Assembly (NCBI RefSeq): GCF_011040385.1
Contig: NZ_JAAIKB010000004.1
Span: 372,001 to 436,000 of the forward strand
Direction: 5' to 3'
DNA from: Falsiroseomonas algicola
GTDB lineage: Bacteria; Pseudomonadota; Alphaproteobacteria; Acetobacterales; Acetobacteraceae
Length of the DNA stretch: 64,000 bases
Shown here: positions 10,282 to 19,794 of the stretch, piece after piece
How positions within the stretch are numbered: the first letter of the stretch is position 1
Layout of the letters: the number at the start of each line of letters is the position of its first letter
Translations under genes and position numbers: made by a program
The notes under the pieces: model-generated
The model's input: the letters and a program-made list of their open reading frames with translations, nothing else
The model's database searches: none
What the model was told of the DNA's origin: nothing

Positions 10282-13019
10282 TGCCGGAAGCGCGGGACGG
10301 GGCGGTCTCCGCGCAAGGGGCGGTCACTGGCACGGCCTGGCATGCCCTGCCGGCCGAGGCGGCGCTGCAAAGCCTCGCCTCCACGGCGTCGGGCCTCGCT
10401 GCCGGCGAAGCCGCCCGGCGTCTGGCGGCGCACGGGCCGAACCGCCTTCCGGCCGCCGCGCCGCGCAGCGCCCTGCGGCGCTTCCTGGCCCAGTTCGCCA
10501 ACCTGCTGATCTACGTCCTGCTCGGCGCCGCGGGCATCACGGCGCTCCTCGGCCATCCGACCGACGCCGCCGTGATCCTCGGCGTGGTGGTGGTGAACGC
10601 GATCGTCGGCTTCGTGCAGGAAGGCCGGGCCGAGCAGGCGCTGGACGCCATCCGCGACATGCTGACCCCGCACGCCTCGGTGCTGCGCGATGGCAGGCGC
10701 CTGACCGTGGACGCGGCCGACCTGGTCCCGGGCGACATCGTCCTCCTCGAGGCCGGGGATCGGGTGCCGGCCGACCTTCGCCTCACGCGCGCCCGCGGTC
10801 TTCGGCTCGAGGAAGCCGCCCTCACCGGCGAGTCCGTGCCGGTGGAGAAGTCCGTCGCTCCCGTCGCCGCGGAAGCCGCCCTCGGCGACCGCACGTCGCT
10901 CGCCTTCTCCGGCACGCTGGTCGCCGCCGGCCAGGGAATGGGCGTTGTCGTCGCCACGGGCACGGCGACGGAGCTCGGCCGGATCAGCGGGCTGATCGGC
11001 GGCGTGCAGCAGCTGGCCACCCCGCTGCTGCGCCAGATGGATGGCTTCGCGCGCCGCCTGACCGGCGTCATCCTGGGTCTTGCGGCGGCCATCTTCGCCT
11101 TCGCCTGGCTGGTCCGCGCCTATGACGCCGAGGATGCGTTCATGGCCGTGGTGGGCATTGCCGTCGCCGCCATCCCGGAGGGCCTGCCCGCCGTGCTGAC
11201 CATCACGCTGGCGATCGGGGTGCGCCGCATGGCCGCGCGGCGCGCCATCGTGCGGCGCCTGCCGGCGGTGGAGACGCTCGGCGCCGTCTCGGTGATCTGC
11301 TCGGACAAGACCGGCACCCTGACGCGCAACGAGATGACGGTCGCCGCGGTGGAGACCGGCTTCGGCCGCTTCGCGGTCGCCGGCGCCGGCTACGCCCCGC
11401 AGGGCAGCGTGACGCGGCACGGCGAGCCCGCCGGCGCGGAGGGCGCAGCCCTGCTCTCCGCGCTCGCGCGCGCTGCCGCGCTCTGCAACGACGCGGCGCT
11501 GAGAGACGAGCCGGAGACCGGCTGGATGGTCGCCGGCGATCCCATGGAGGGCGCGCTGCTCGCCTTCGCCGCGCGGGCGGGCGTGCCGCCCGAGACGGTC
11601 CGGCTGCGCCATCCACGCCGCGACGAGATCCCCTTCGACTCACGCCACCGGTTCATGGCGACGCTGCACGCCGGGCACGACAGGGCCTTTGCCTGCGTCA
11701 AGGGCGCCCCCGAGCGCCTGATCGGCATGTGCGACCACCAATGCGGGCCGGCGGGCGAGGAGCGCCTGGACGCAGCCGCCTGGCATGCGCGCGCGGAGGC
11801 GCTCGCGGCGGACGGGATGCGGGTGCTCGCCGTCGCCACGCGCGACCTGCCGCACGGCGCCGGGACGCTGGCGCCAGCCGATGTGGAGCACGGCCTGGTG
11901 CTGCTGGGCCTGCTCGGGCTGATCGACCCGCCGCGGGAGGAAGCCGTGGCCGCCGTGGCGGAGTGCCAGGCCGCGGGCATCCGCGTGAAGATGATCACCG
12001 GCGACCACGCCGCGACGGCGGGCGCCATCGCGCGCCAGGTGGGGCTGCGGGGCGCCGCCTCCGTCGTCACGGGCGCGGAGCTGGATACGCTGGACGATGC
12101 CGCGCTCTGCGCACGCGCGCGCGAAAGCGACGTCTTCGCCCGCACCAGCCCGGAGCACAAGCTGCGCCTCGTGGAAGCCCTGCAGGCCGATGGCGCCGTG
12201 GTCGCCATGACCGGCGACGGCGTGAACGATGCCCCTGCCCTGAAGCGCGCCGATGTCGGCGTGGCCATGGGGCAGAAGGGCACGGAGGCAGCCAAGGAGG
12301 CTGCGGAGATGGTCCTGGCCGACGACAACTTCGCCACCATCACCGCGGCGGTGCGCGAAGGGCGGACGGTCTACGACAACGTCCAGAAGGTGATCGCCTG
12401 GACGCTGCCGACCAATGGCGGCGAGGCGCTGATCGTCGTCGCGGCCATCCTGCTCGGCCTGACGCTGCCGCTGACGCCGGTGCAGATCCTCTGGATCAAC
12501 ATGGTCACGGCGGTGACGCTCGGCCTGGTGCTCGCCTTCGAGCCGCCGGAGGCCGACCTCATGCGCCGCCCGCCCCGCGCGCCGTCGGAGCCGCTGCTGT
12601 CGGGCTTCCTGGTCTGGCGCGTGCTCCTCGTCTCCGTGCTGTTCACCCTCGGCGCCTTCGCGATCTTCGCCTGGTCCGAATGGCGCGGCCTGCCGCTGGA
12701 GGCCGCGCGGACCGCGGTGGTGAATGGCATCGTGGTGCTGGAGATCGCCTACCTCTTCAGCGTTCGCTACCAGCGGAGCACCTCCTTCACCTGGCGCGGC
12801 GCGCTGGGGACCCGGCCGGTGCTGATCGGCGTGGGGTCGGTGGCGCTCCTGCAGGTCGCCTTCACCTACGCCCCGCCGATGCAGGGGCTGTTCGCGACGC
12901 GCGCCCTGGACCCGGTCGCGGACGGGCTGCCGATCCTGCTCGCGGGCGTCGGGCTGATGCTGGTGCTGGAAGGGGAGAAGGCGCTGCGACGCCGCCTCGC
13001 GGCCGGCCGGCGCGGGTGA
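10281..13019 (+). CDS. Type II cation-transporting P-type ATPase
   Basis: A 912-residue P2-type ATPase with an N-terminal cation-ATPase domain, actuator motif TGES, phosphorylation motif DKTGTLT (Asp342), the PEGLP segment in TM4, hinge GDGVND (645-650) and a C-terminal TM bundle. It resembles the calcium/cation pumps of the PacL/CtpF group more than heavy-metal P1B pumps: it has no CPx motif and no metal-binding N terminus. The transported ion (Ca, Mg, Na or K) cannot be fixed from sequence. It is coupled to the CBS-BON gene and followed within 20 bp by ldhA. Confidence 0.93.
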   Translation: MPEARDGAVSAQGAVTGTAWHALPAEAALQSLASTASGLAAGEAARRLAAHGPNRLPAAAPRSALRRFLAQFANLLIYVLLGAAGITALLGHPTDAAVILGVVVVNAIVGFVQEGRAEQALDAIRDMLTPHASVLRDGRRLTVDAADLVPGDIVLLEAGDRVPADLRLTRARGLRLEEAALTGESVPVEKSVAPVAAEAALGDRTSLAFSGTLVAAGQGMGVVVATGTATELGRISGLIGGVQQLATPLLRQMDGFARRLTGVILGLAAAIFAFAWLVRAYDAEDAFMAVVGIAVAAIPEGLPAVLTITLAIGVRRMAARRAIVRRLPAVETLGAVSVICSDKTGTLTRNEMTVAAVETGFGRFAVAGAGYAPQGSVTRHGEPAGAEGAALLSALARAAALCNDAALRDEPETGWMVAGDPMEGALLAFAARAGVPPETVRLRHPRRDEIPFDSRHRFMATLHAGHDRAFACVKGAPERLIGMCDHQCGPAGEERLDAAAWHARAEALAADGMRVLAVATRDLPHGAGTLAPADVEHGLVLLGLLGLIDPPREEAVAAVAECQAAGIRVKMITGDHAATAGAIARQVGLRGAASVVTGAELDTLDDAALCARARESDVFARTSPEHKLRLVEALQADGAVVAMTGDGVNDAPALKRADVGVAMGQKGTEAAKEAAEMVLADDNFATITAAVREGRTVYDNVQKVIAWTLPTNGGEALIVVAAILLGLTLPLTPVQILWINMVTAVTLGLVLAFEPPEADLMRRPPRAPSEPLLSGFLVWRVLLVSVLFTLGAFAIFAWSEWRGLPLEAARTAVVNGIVVLEIAYLFSVRYQRSTSFTWRGALGTRPVLIGVGSVALLQVAFTYAPPMQGLFATRALDPVADGLPILLAGVGLMLVLEGEKALRRRLAAGRRG

Positions 13020-13037
13020 ATGGCAAGGAGCAACGAG

Positions 13038-14048
13038 ATGCAGGTCGCCGTCTTCAGCACCAAGCCCTATGACCGCCGCTTCCTTGACGCCGCGAACGCT
13101 GCGGCCGGCGGGCACCACCGCCTGCTCTACCTGGAACCGCGGCTCTCGGCCGAAACGGCGGTGCTGGCGCGGGGCGCGGGCGCGGTCTGCGCCTTCGTCA
13201 ATGACGTGGCGGACGCCGCCGTGCTCGGCGCACTGGCCGGGATGGGCGTGCGGCTGCTCGCCCTGCGTTCGGCCGGCTTCAACAACGTGGATCTCGTCGA
13301 GGCGCGGCGGCTCGGCATCACGGTCGCGCGCGTGCCCGCCTATTCGCCGGAGTCGGTGGCGGAGCACACGGTCGCCATGATCCTCGCGCTGAACCGCCGG
13401 ATCCACCGCGCCTACAACCGCGTGCGGGAGGGCAATTTCGCGCTCGACGGGCTGATCGGCTTCGACATGAAGGGGCGGACGGTCGGCGTGGTCGGCACGG
13501 GGCGCATCGGCGTTGCGCTGGCGCGCATCATGCTGGGCTTCGGCTGCCAGGTGCTGGCCCACGATCCGCGGCCGGATGCGGCGCTGCAAGCCGCCGGCGC
13601 GGCCTATGTGTCGCTCGACACGCTGCTCGCGGCATCCGACATCATCTCCCTGCACTGCCCGCTGACGCCGGAGACGCATCACCTGATCGATGCGGCCGCC
13701 GTGGCGCGCATGCGGCCCGGCGCGATGCTGATCAACACCAGCCGTGGCGCCATCGTCGACACGCTCGCGGTCATCGCGGGGCTGAAGGCGGGGCGCATCG
13801 GGCTGCTCGGCCTCGACGTCTACGAGGAGGAGGCGGACCTCTTCTTCGAGGACCTCTCCGGCCGGGTGATCCATGACGACGTCTTCGCGCGGCTGCTGAC
13901 CTTCCCGAACGTCCTGGTCACCGCGCACCAGGCCTTCTTCACCGAGGAAGCGCTGACCGCCATCGCCGAGACCACCGTTGCGAACATCACCGCCTTCGAG
14001 GCGACGGGCCAGGCATTGCATGAGGTCTCGACGGAACGGATCGCGTGA
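13038..14048 (+). CDS. ldhA: D-lactate dehydrogenase (2-hydroxyacid dehydrogenase)
   Basis: NADH-dependent reduction of pyruvate to D-lactate. The 336-residue protein has the Rossmann motif [16 protein letters not shown], the catalytic arginine in NTSRGAIVD, Glu in [12 protein letters not shown] and His in [12 protein letters not shown]. The long YEEE...FFED loop is typical of fermentative LdhA. ATG 13038 is preferred because AAGGAG (13025-13030) is seven bases upstream. Last gene of the stress block, where it would regenerate NAD under oxygen limitation. Confidence 0.88.
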   Translation: MQVAVFSTKPYDRRFLDAANAAAGGHHRLLYLEPRLSAETAVLARGAGAVCAFVNDVADAAVLGALAGMGVRLLALRSAGFNNVDLVEARRLGITVARVPAYSPESVAEHTVAMILALNRRIHRAYNRVREGNFALDGLIGFDMKGRTVGVVGTGRIGVALARIMLGFGCQVLAHDPRPDAALQAAGAAYVSLDTLLAASDIISLHCPLTPETHHLIDAAAVARMRPGAMLINTSRGAIVDTLAVIAGLKAGRIGLLGLDVYEEEADLFFEDLSGRVIHDDVFARLLTFPNVLVTAHQAFFTEEALTAIAETTVANITAFEATGQALHEVSTERIA

Positions 14049-14055
14049 CGCCGGC

Positions 14056-14077
14056 GGACCGGTCACTTGACCGGTCC
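14056..14077. terminator. Perfect 10-bp inverted repeat after ldhA
   Basis: GGACCGGTCA and TGACCGGTCC are separated by two bases, 8 bp after the ldhA stop. It probably ends the stress operon transcript, but there is no T-run, so an operator is not excluded. Confidence 0.5.
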
Positions 14078-14158
14078 AGGCGCCTGGATGGAAGCCGCGA
14101 CAGCTGCGTCACGCCCCGGGCGCGCCTCCGGCAGGCCGGGTTGCCGCGAACGAATGCA

Positions 14159-14170
14159 ACGTTATAACGT
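14159..14170. promoter_or_regulatory. 12-bp perfect palindrome upstream of the ABC importer
   Basis: ACGTTATAACGT is self-complementary and lies 29 bp before the substrate-binding protein ATG, where a repressor would block transcription. The GTTATAAC core resembles alphaproteobacterial Zur (zinc) boxes. Assignment to Zur is an inference. Confidence 0.45.
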
Positions 14171-14199
14171 CACTCATCGAACCCCAAGGCCAAGCCACG

Positions 14200-15717
14200 A
14201 TGCGCCGACCCCCACTGCTGCTCCTCGCCCTGACGCTCTGGCCCGGACTCACCCTGGCCCAGCAGCCGCTGCGCGTGGTGGCGCCCTTTCACGTCGAGTC
14301 GATGGAGCCGAGCCGCGACGGCTTCAACTTCACCCGCATGCGCGTCGCGGAAACCCTGGTCGGCGCCGACGATGGCGGGCTGCCCGTGCCGCAGCTGGCC
14401 TCCGGCTGGACCCTTTCCGACGACCGGCTGACCTGGCGCATGACGCTGCGCGCCGGCGCCACCTTCCATGACGGCAGCCCCGTGACCGCGGAGGCGGTGG
14501 CGGCTTCGCTGCGGCGCGCCCGGGCGCAGCCCGGCCCGCTGGCCAACGCGCCGCTGACGAGCATCACGGCCGACGGGCCTGGCGTGGTGGAACTGCGCAC
14601 CTCCGCCCCCTTCACGCCGCTGCTGGCCTTCCTGGCCGAATCCTCCAGCCAGATCCTCGCCCCCGGCTCCTGGGACGAGACCGGTGCCGTGCGGCGGCTG
14701 ATCGCGACCGGCCCCTACCGCCTCGTCGGCTTCCAGCCGCCCTTCCGCTTCGAGGTCGAGCGCTTCGAGGCCTGGAACGGTGGCCCGGCGCCGGCCATCG
14801 CGCGCGCCGTCTACGAATCGGTGGCCCGCGGCGAAACCCGCGCCCTGATGGCGGAAAGCGGTCGCGCCGACCTCGTCTTCACCCTCGATCCCGCCGGCAC
14901 CGACCGTCTGCGCCGCTCGCCGCGCGTCGAGGTGCGGGTGATGCCCATCCCGCGCACCCAGACCCTGAAGCTGAATGCCGGCCTGCCCCAGTTCTCCGAC
15001 CTTCGCACGCGGCAGGCGGTGAGCCTCGCCATCGACCGCGACGGCATCGCGCGCGGCATCCTGCGATCGCCCGCGGCGGCCGCGACGCAGCTCTTCCCGC
15101 CGACACTCGCGGAATGGCATGTCGCCGGCCTGGCACCGCTGCGGCGTGATCCGGCGGCGGCGCGGCGATTGCTGGCCGAGGCCGGCTGGACCAGCGGCCC
15201 CGATGGCATCCTGACGCGAGAGGGGCGGCCGTTCCGCTTCACGCTGCGCACCTTCTCGACGCGCCCGGAACTGCCGGTCGTCGCGGCGGCCATCCAGGAA
15301 TCCCTGCGCGAGGTCGGCATCGACATGCAGGTCGCGGTGGTGGTGTCGAGCGAGATCCCCGCCGGCCATCGCGACGGCACGCTCGAGGCCGCGTTGATGG
15401 CGCGCAACTTCTCCCTGGTGCCCGATCCCATCGGCACCCTGCTGGCCGATTTCGGCCCGCGCGGCGGCGACTGGGGTGCGATGGGCTGGGCCTCGCCCGA
15501 GCTGATCGAGATCCTGGCCACGCTCGGCCGCAGCACCGAAGCGGCGGAGCGCGCGGCGCTGCGCGGCCGGGCCTCCACGATCCTCCAGGCGGAGCTGCCG
15601 GTGATCCCGGTCGTCTGGTACGACCACCGCGTGGCCATCTCGCGCCGCCTGGCAAATGTCAGCGTGGACCCGCTGGAACTCTCCTACCGGATCGAGGCGA
15701 TGCGATGGGCGGAGTAG
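14200..15717 (+). CDS. ABC transporter substrate-binding protein, family 5 (NikA/OppA-like)
   Basis: A periplasmic receptor of 505 residues with a signal peptide ending at LTLA-QQ. Family 5 features include the N-terminal ETLVGADDGGLPVPQLASGW, LRAGATFHDGSPVTAEAV, the internal RQAVSLAIDRDGIARGIL, and WTSGPDGILTREG. The family imports peptides, nickel or metal-chelate complexes. The sequence looks closer to NikA-type receptors, but the ligand is not readable. The downstream permease gene starts inside its last codons, giving one tight operon to 18849. Confidence 0.9.
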   Translation: MRRPPLLLLALTLWPGLTLAQQPLRVVAPFHVESMEPSRDGFNFTRMRVAETLVGADDGGLPVPQLASGWTLSDDRLTWRMTLRAGATFHDGSPVTAEAVAASLRRARAQPGPLANAPLTSITADGPGVVELRTSAPFTPLLAFLAESSSQILAPGSWDETGAVRRLIATGPYRLVGFQPPFRFEVERFEAWNGGPAPAIARAVYESVARGETRALMAESGRADLVFTLDPAGTDRLRRSPRVEVRVMPIPRTQTLKLNAGLPQFSDLRTRQAVSLAIDRDGIARGILRSPAAAATQLFPPTLAEWHVAGLAPLRRDPAAARRLLAEAGWTSGPDGILTREGRPFRFTLRTFSTRPELPVVAAAIQESLREVGIDMQVAVVVSSEIPAGHRDGTLEAALMARNFSLVPDPIGTLLADFGPRGGDWGAMGWASPELIEILATLGRSTEAAERAALRGRASTILQAELPVIPVVWYDHRVAISRRLANVSVDPLELSYRIEAMRWAE

Positions 15718-16646
15718 TGCGCGCCCTGCTGCGGCGGGCCGTGCAGGCGGTGCTGGTGACGGTGCTCGTCAGCGGCTTGTGCTTCACGCTCGTCCGCCTG
15801 CTGCCGGGCGACCAGGCGCTGCGCGTCGCGGAAGGCCGCTACGGCTATGACCGCGTGACCACGGCCAGCGCCGACGCCGTGCGCGCCGAGCTCGGCCTGG
15901 ATCGCCCGGCGGCGGAGCAGTTCATGGCCTGGGTCGCCCGGCTGGCGCAGGGCGATCTCGGCGTCTCGCTCGTCACCGGCGACAGGGTGGTGGAGGAGGT
16001 CGCCTATCAGCTCGGCCACACGCTGCTGCTCTCCCTCGCCGCGCTGTCGCTCGCGCTGCTCGCGGGGCCGGCGCTGGGCCTTTTCGCGGGGCTGCGGCCG
16101 GGGGGCGTGCTGGACCAGGCGGGCATGGTCGGCGCCGCGGCGCTGCGCGCGCTGCCGGTCTTCGCGCTCGGCATCGGGCTGATGCTGCTGTTCGGCGTGA
16201 CGCTGGGCTGGCTGCCCGTCGCCGGCTTCCATGCGACGGAGAACCTCGTCCTGCCGGCGCTGGCGCTCGGGCTTGGCCTCGCCGCCGCCTCGGCGCGGGT
16301 GGCGCGGGACGCCACCGTCGCGGCCACCAGCGCGCCCTTCTTCGGCTTCGCGCTGCTGCGCGGGCTGACCCGCGCCCAGGCGGTCCGGCAACACGTGCCG
16401 CGCAACGCCGCGGTGCCCGTGCTCGCCTATCTCGGCGTCAATCTCGCCCTGCTGGTCGAAGGGGTCGTGGTGGTGGAAAGCCTGTTCGGCTGGCCTGGCA
16501 TCGGCCACGCCCTGTCGCATGCGATCGCCGCGCGCGACGTGCCGATGCTGCAGGGCACGGCGCTGTCCCTCGGGCTGATCTTCGTGGCGCTGAACGCCTT
16601 CACCGATCTGGCGATCCTGGCCGCGGATCCGAGGCGGCGCGGATGA
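15705..16646 (+). CDS. ABC transporter permease (DppB/NikB-like)
   Basis: A 313-residue inner-membrane permease with an N-terminal TM (VQAVLVTVLVSGLCFTLVRLLPGD), the conserved periplasmic GLDRPAAEQFMAWV segment, several further TMs and the EAA-type loop ending VESLFGWPGIGHALSHAI. It starts 13 bp inside the substrate-binding gene and overlaps the next permease by 4 bp (ATGA). Confidence 0.92.
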   Translation: MGGVVRALLRRAVQAVLVTVLVSGLCFTLVRLLPGDQALRVAEGRYGYDRVTTASADAVRAELGLDRPAAEQFMAWVARLAQGDLGVSLVTGDRVVEEVAYQLGHTLLLSLAALSLALLAGPALGLFAGLRPGGVLDQAGMVGAAALRALPVFALGIGLMLLFGVTLGWLPVAGFHATENLVLPALALGLGLAAASARVARDATVAATSAPFFGFALLRGLTRAQAVRQHVPRNAAVPVLAYLGVNLALLVEGVVVVESLFGWPGIGHALSHAIAARDVPMLQGTALSLGLIFVALNAFTDLAILAADPRRRG

Positions 16647-17455
16647 GGGGCCTGCGGCGGATTGCCGCGCGCGGTCATTCACCCGCGCGGCTGATGGGCG
16701 GCACCCTGGTCGGCCTGGTCGTCCTAATGGCGATCCTCGGGCCGCTCCTCGTGGAGGGCAGCCCGACGCGCCAGGATCTCTCGGCGGTGCTCGACCCCCC
16801 TTCGGCCGATGCGCTGCTCGGCCGCGACCATCTCGGCCGATCGGTGCTGGTGCGGCTCGTGCACGCGGCGCGGCTGTCGGTCTCGCTCGGCGCCGCGACG
16901 GTGGTGGCGGCCGCGGTGCCCGGCATCCTGCTGGGCCTGCTGGCCGCCTGGGCCGGCGGGTGGACCGACCGCGTGCTGTCGGGCCTGGGCGATGCCGTGC
17001 TGGCGCTGCCCGGGCTGCTGCTGGTGCTGCTGGTCGTGGCACTCGCCCCCGGCGCCTTCTGGCCGCTGTTCCTCGGCCTGTCCCTGGCCATGTGGGTGGA
17101 GTGGTTCCGCGTGACCCGCGCCGCATCCGGCGCGTTGCTCGCCTCGCCCGCGGTCGAGGCCGCGCGCCTGCTCGGTTTCGGGCCCTGGCATGTGCTGCGC
17201 CGGCATGTGCTGCCGGAGATGGCGCCGCTGTTCGGCACCCTCGCGGCCTTCGGCTTCGCCGGCGCGGTGCTGGCGGTCGGCGCGCTGGGCTTCATCGGCA
17301 TCGGCCTGCGCCCGCCCACGGCGGAATGGGGCCTGATGATGGTGGAGCTGCTGCCCCATTACGACGAGGCGCCGCTTGCGATGCTGGCGCCGGCGCTCTG
17401 CCTCTTCGCGCTGGTGCTCGGTCTGCAATTGCTGGCGGGACGCGACCCCCGATGA
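16643..17455 (+). CDS. ABC transporter permease (DppC/NikC-like)
   Basis: A 270-residue second permease: N-terminal TM LVVLMAILGPLLVEG, then GRDHLGRSVLVRLVHAARLS (the DppC GTD..GRD..SR type segment) and the EAA loop AARLLGFGPWHVLRRHVLPEM. It ends ATGA-coupled to the ATPase gene. Confidence 0.92.
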   Translation: MRGLRRIAARGHSPARLMGGTLVGLVVLMAILGPLLVEGSPTRQDLSAVLDPPSADALLGRDHLGRSVLVRLVHAARLSVSLGAATVVAAAVPGILLGLLAAWAGGWTDRVLSGLGDAVLALPGLLLVLLVVALAPGAFWPLFLGLSLAMWVEWFRVTRAASGALLASPAVEAARLLGFGPWHVLRRHVLPEMAPLFGTLAAFGFAGAVLAVGALGFIGIGLRPPTAEWGLMMVELLPHYDEAPLAMLAPALCLFALVLGLQLLAGRDPR

Positions 17456-18849
17456 CCCCATCCCTGACCATCGAGGATCTGCGCGTCAGCGCCGGCGGCG
17501 TCGCCCTGGTGCGGGGCGTGTCCATCCGCGTGGCCCCCGGCGTGCCCCTGACGATCGTGGGCGAGACCGGCTCGGGCAAGACGCTGGTGGCGGAAGCCGC
17601 GATGGGCACGCTGGCGCCGGAACTGGTCGCCTCCGGCCGGGTCGTGCTGGGGGACGCGGCATCCGAAGCGGGTGACCGCGCCGCGCGGCGGCATCTCTGG
17701 GGCCGGGGCATCGCCATGCTGCCGCAGGAACCCTGGCTCGCGCTCGATCCCACCATGCGCGTCCTGCCGCAGGTCGCGCAGGGCCACCGCTTCGTGCGAG
17801 GCCTGAGCATGGCGGAGGCCACCGCCCGCGCGCGGGAGGATCTTGCGGCGCTCGGCCTGTCGGGTGCCGCCACCCGCTTCCCGCACCAGCTTTCCGGCGG
17901 CATGGCGCAACGCGTGGCGGTGGCTGCGGCGCGCGCCGGCGGAGCGCCCCTGCTGCTGGCCGATGAACCGACCAAGGGGCTCGACTCCGATCTGCGCAGC
18001 GCCGTCGTCGCCTTGCTGCGCGGTGCCCTGCTGGCGGGTGGATCGCTGCTCTGCATCACCCATGACGTCGCCGTCGCCCGGGCGCTGGGCGGGGAGGTGA
18101 TGGTGATGCTGGATGGCGAGGTGGTGGAGCACGGTCCCGCGGAGACGGTGCTGACCGCGCCGTCGCACGCCTATACCCGGCGCCTGCTGGCGGCTGAGCC
18201 GGAAGCCTGGGCCAATGACGCAATCCCCGGCGCGGGCGAGGAACTCCTGTCCGCCACCAGCCTCGCCGCCGAGCGCGGCGGGCGCCGCCTGTTCGAGGCG
18301 CTGGACCTGGCGGTGGGTGCCGGCGAGTGGGTCGCGGTCACCGGCCCCAGCGGCTGCGGCAAGACCACGCTCGGCAATGTTCTGCTGGGGCTGCTGCGCC
18401 CCGCGGCCGGGCAGGTCCGACGTCGCGCCGGCCTGGCGCGCACGCGCTACCAGAAGCTCTACCAGGACCCCGTCGCCACCTTCGCGCCGCGCCTCGACCT
18501 CCGCACCGCGCTGGCCGAGGCGGCGGCGCTGCATGGCGTGCCCTGGTCGCAGCTGGCGGCGATGCTCGCCCGGCTGCGCGTGCCCGATGCACTGCTCGAC
18601 CGGCGTCCGGACCAAGTCTCGGGGGGCGAATTGCAGCGCATCGCCATCGCGCGGGCGCTGCTGGCCGATCCGGTCTTCCTGTTCGCCGATGAGCCCACCT
18701 CCCGGCTCGACCCCATCACGCAGCAGGAGACGATGGCGGCGCTGCGCGAGGTGTCGCGCGAGCGGGGGCTGGCGGTGCTGCTGGTGACGCATGACCAGGC
18801 GATGGCGCGCAAGGTGGCCGGGCGGCAGATCGCGCTGCGCGCCGCATAG
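17452..18849 (+). CDS. Fused double ATP-binding protein of the ABC importer (NikD-NikE type)
   Basis: Two complete nucleotide-binding domains in 465 residues. Domain 1 has Walker A GETGSGKT, signature LSGGMAQR and Walker B LLLADEPTKGLD. Domain 2 has Walker A GPSGCGKT, signature VSGGELQR and Walker B FLFADEPTSRLD, with H-loops in each (CITHD and VTHDQ). Opp/Dpp/Nik importers usually encode these as two genes; fusion secures 1:1 stoichiometry. ATG 17452 overlaps the permease stop. Nothing in the motifs suggests inactivity. Confidence 0.93.
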   Translation: MTPSLTIEDLRVSAGGVALVRGVSIRVAPGVPLTIVGETGSGKTLVAEAAMGTLAPELVASGRVVLGDAASEAGDRAARRHLWGRGIAMLPQEPWLALDPTMRVLPQVAQGHRFVRGLSMAEATARAREDLAALGLSGAATRFPHQLSGGMAQRVAVAAARAGGAPLLLADEPTKGLDSDLRSAVVALLRGALLAGGSLLCITHDVAVARALGGEVMVMLDGEVVEHGPAETVLTAPSHAYTRRLLAAEPEAWANDAIPGAGEELLSATSLAAERGGRRLFEALDLAVGAGEWVAVTGPSGCGKTTLGNVLLGLLRPAAGQVRRRAGLARTRYQKLYQDPVATFAPRLDLRTALAEAAALHGVPWSQLAAMLARLRVPDALLDRRPDQVSGGELQRIAIARALLADPVFLFADEPTSRLDPITQQETMAALREVSRERGLAVLLVTHDQAMARKVAGRQIALRAA

Positions 18850-19092
18850 CGGCCATGGGCCCTATACCGCCGCGCCCATGTCGTGACCTGCGGCCCACAC
18901 TGTCGGCCGAGGCCGCGAATGCGGCCCGCCGCTCATGCGGCGAGCCAAGGCGGCGGATGCCGCCGCCCGTCACGCCGCAGGCGTGCCTTCGGCACGACGC
19001 GCCTGAGGGCGGAAATGCGTCAGCATTTCTGCAAATCGGCATGAGGCGAGGCCACGTCGCCCGGTGCCTTCCTGGCCCGTCCCGGCCCCGCC
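18850..19092. other. Intergenic region with clustered hairpins
   Basis: No gene is visible. There are several short perfect hairpins: around 18950-18965 (CGGCGGATGCCGCCG), around 18980-19000 (GCGTGCC..GGCACG), and GAAATGC-GTCA-GCATTTC at 19012-19029. They may include the terminator of the ABC operon or be a decayed REP-type element. Confidence 0.45.
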
Positions 19093-19122
19093 TTGCCTTA
19101 TCGGAGACAACCGGTCTAAATT
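19093..19122 (+). promoter_or_regulatory. acuR promoter with embedded operator
   Basis: TTGCCT (19093-19098) and TAAATT (19117-19122) are 18 bp apart. Between them lies the inverted repeat AGAC-AACCG-GTCT (19105-19117), placed so that AcuR binding would block RNA polymerase. The predicted start point is at or next to the ATG at 19129, and no SD is visible, so the transcript may be leaderless. Confidence 0.6.
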
Positions 19123-19128
19123 CACCCC

Positions 19129-19794
19129 ATGGATCTTCCCGTCGCCGCACCCCGCCGTCGCGGTCGCCCGCCGCGGGATGGCCGCGCGCTGGCGGATACG
19201 CGCGAAAGGCTGGTCCGCGCCGGCGTCGCCATCCTGACGGAAAAGGGCTTCGCATCCGTGGGGCTCGAGGAAATCCTCGCCGCCACCGGCATCCCCAAGG
19301 GATCCTTCTACCACTACTTCCCGGGCAAGGACGCCTTCGGCCTGGCGCTGATCGACGCCTATGCCGCCTATTTCGCCGCGAAGCTCGATCGCCATTTCGC
19401 GGATGAGACCCGCGCCCCGCTGCAGCGCCTCATCGACTTCATCGCCGATGCCCGCGCCGGCATGGCCCGCCACGGCTACCGCCGCGGCTGCCTGGTCGGC
19501 AATCTGGGGCAGGAGATGGGCGTGCTGCCCGAAGCCTTCCGCGCGGCGCTGCACGGCGTCTTCCTCGACTGGCAGGCGCGCACCGCCCGCTGCCTGGAAG
19601 CCGCGCGCGAGAAGCGTGAGATCGCCACCGACACGGATTGCACGGCAATGGCCGCCTTCTTCTGGATCGGCTGGGAAGGCGCGGTGCTGCGCGCCAAGCT
19701 GGAACGCGCGCCCGAGCCCCTCGACCTCTTCGCGCGCGGCTTCCTCGCCGCGCTGCAACCCGGAAGGAACCCCGGATGTTCGACGCCATCCTGA
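19129..19794 (+). CDS. acuR: TetR-family regulator AcuR
   Basis: A 221-residue TetR repressor. The helix-turn-helix is [20 protein letters not shown] followed by [19 protein letters not shown]; the ligand domain contains [18 protein letters not shown] and [17 protein letters not shown], closely resembling AcuR of Rhodobacter, which derepresses on acrylate or acryloyl-CoA. Its last 19 bp overlap acuI, which it presumably controls from the operator at 19105-19117. Confidence 0.85.
   Translation: MDLPVAAPRRRGRPPRDGRALADTRERLVRAGVAILTEKGFASVGLEEILAATGIPKGSFYHYFPGKDAFGLALIDAYAAYFAAKLDRHFADETRAPLQRLIDFIADARAGMARHGYRRGCLVGNLGQEMGVLPEAFRAALHGVFLDWQARTARCLEAAREKREIATDTDCTAMAAFFWIGWEGAVLRAKLERAPEPLDLFARGFLAALQPGRNPGCSTPS

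Noticed and set aside
11640-14066. An 808-codon minus-strand frame opposite the P-type ATPase and ldhA genes
   Set aside because: No family features; composition is His/Arg/Gln/Asp-rich as expected for the complement of GC-rich codons.
17452-18849. Frameshifted or merged pair of ATPase genes caused by sequencing error
   Set aside because: The linker between the two nucleotide-binding domains is in frame, has normal codon usage and contains no remnant stop or start region; a true fusion is simpler.
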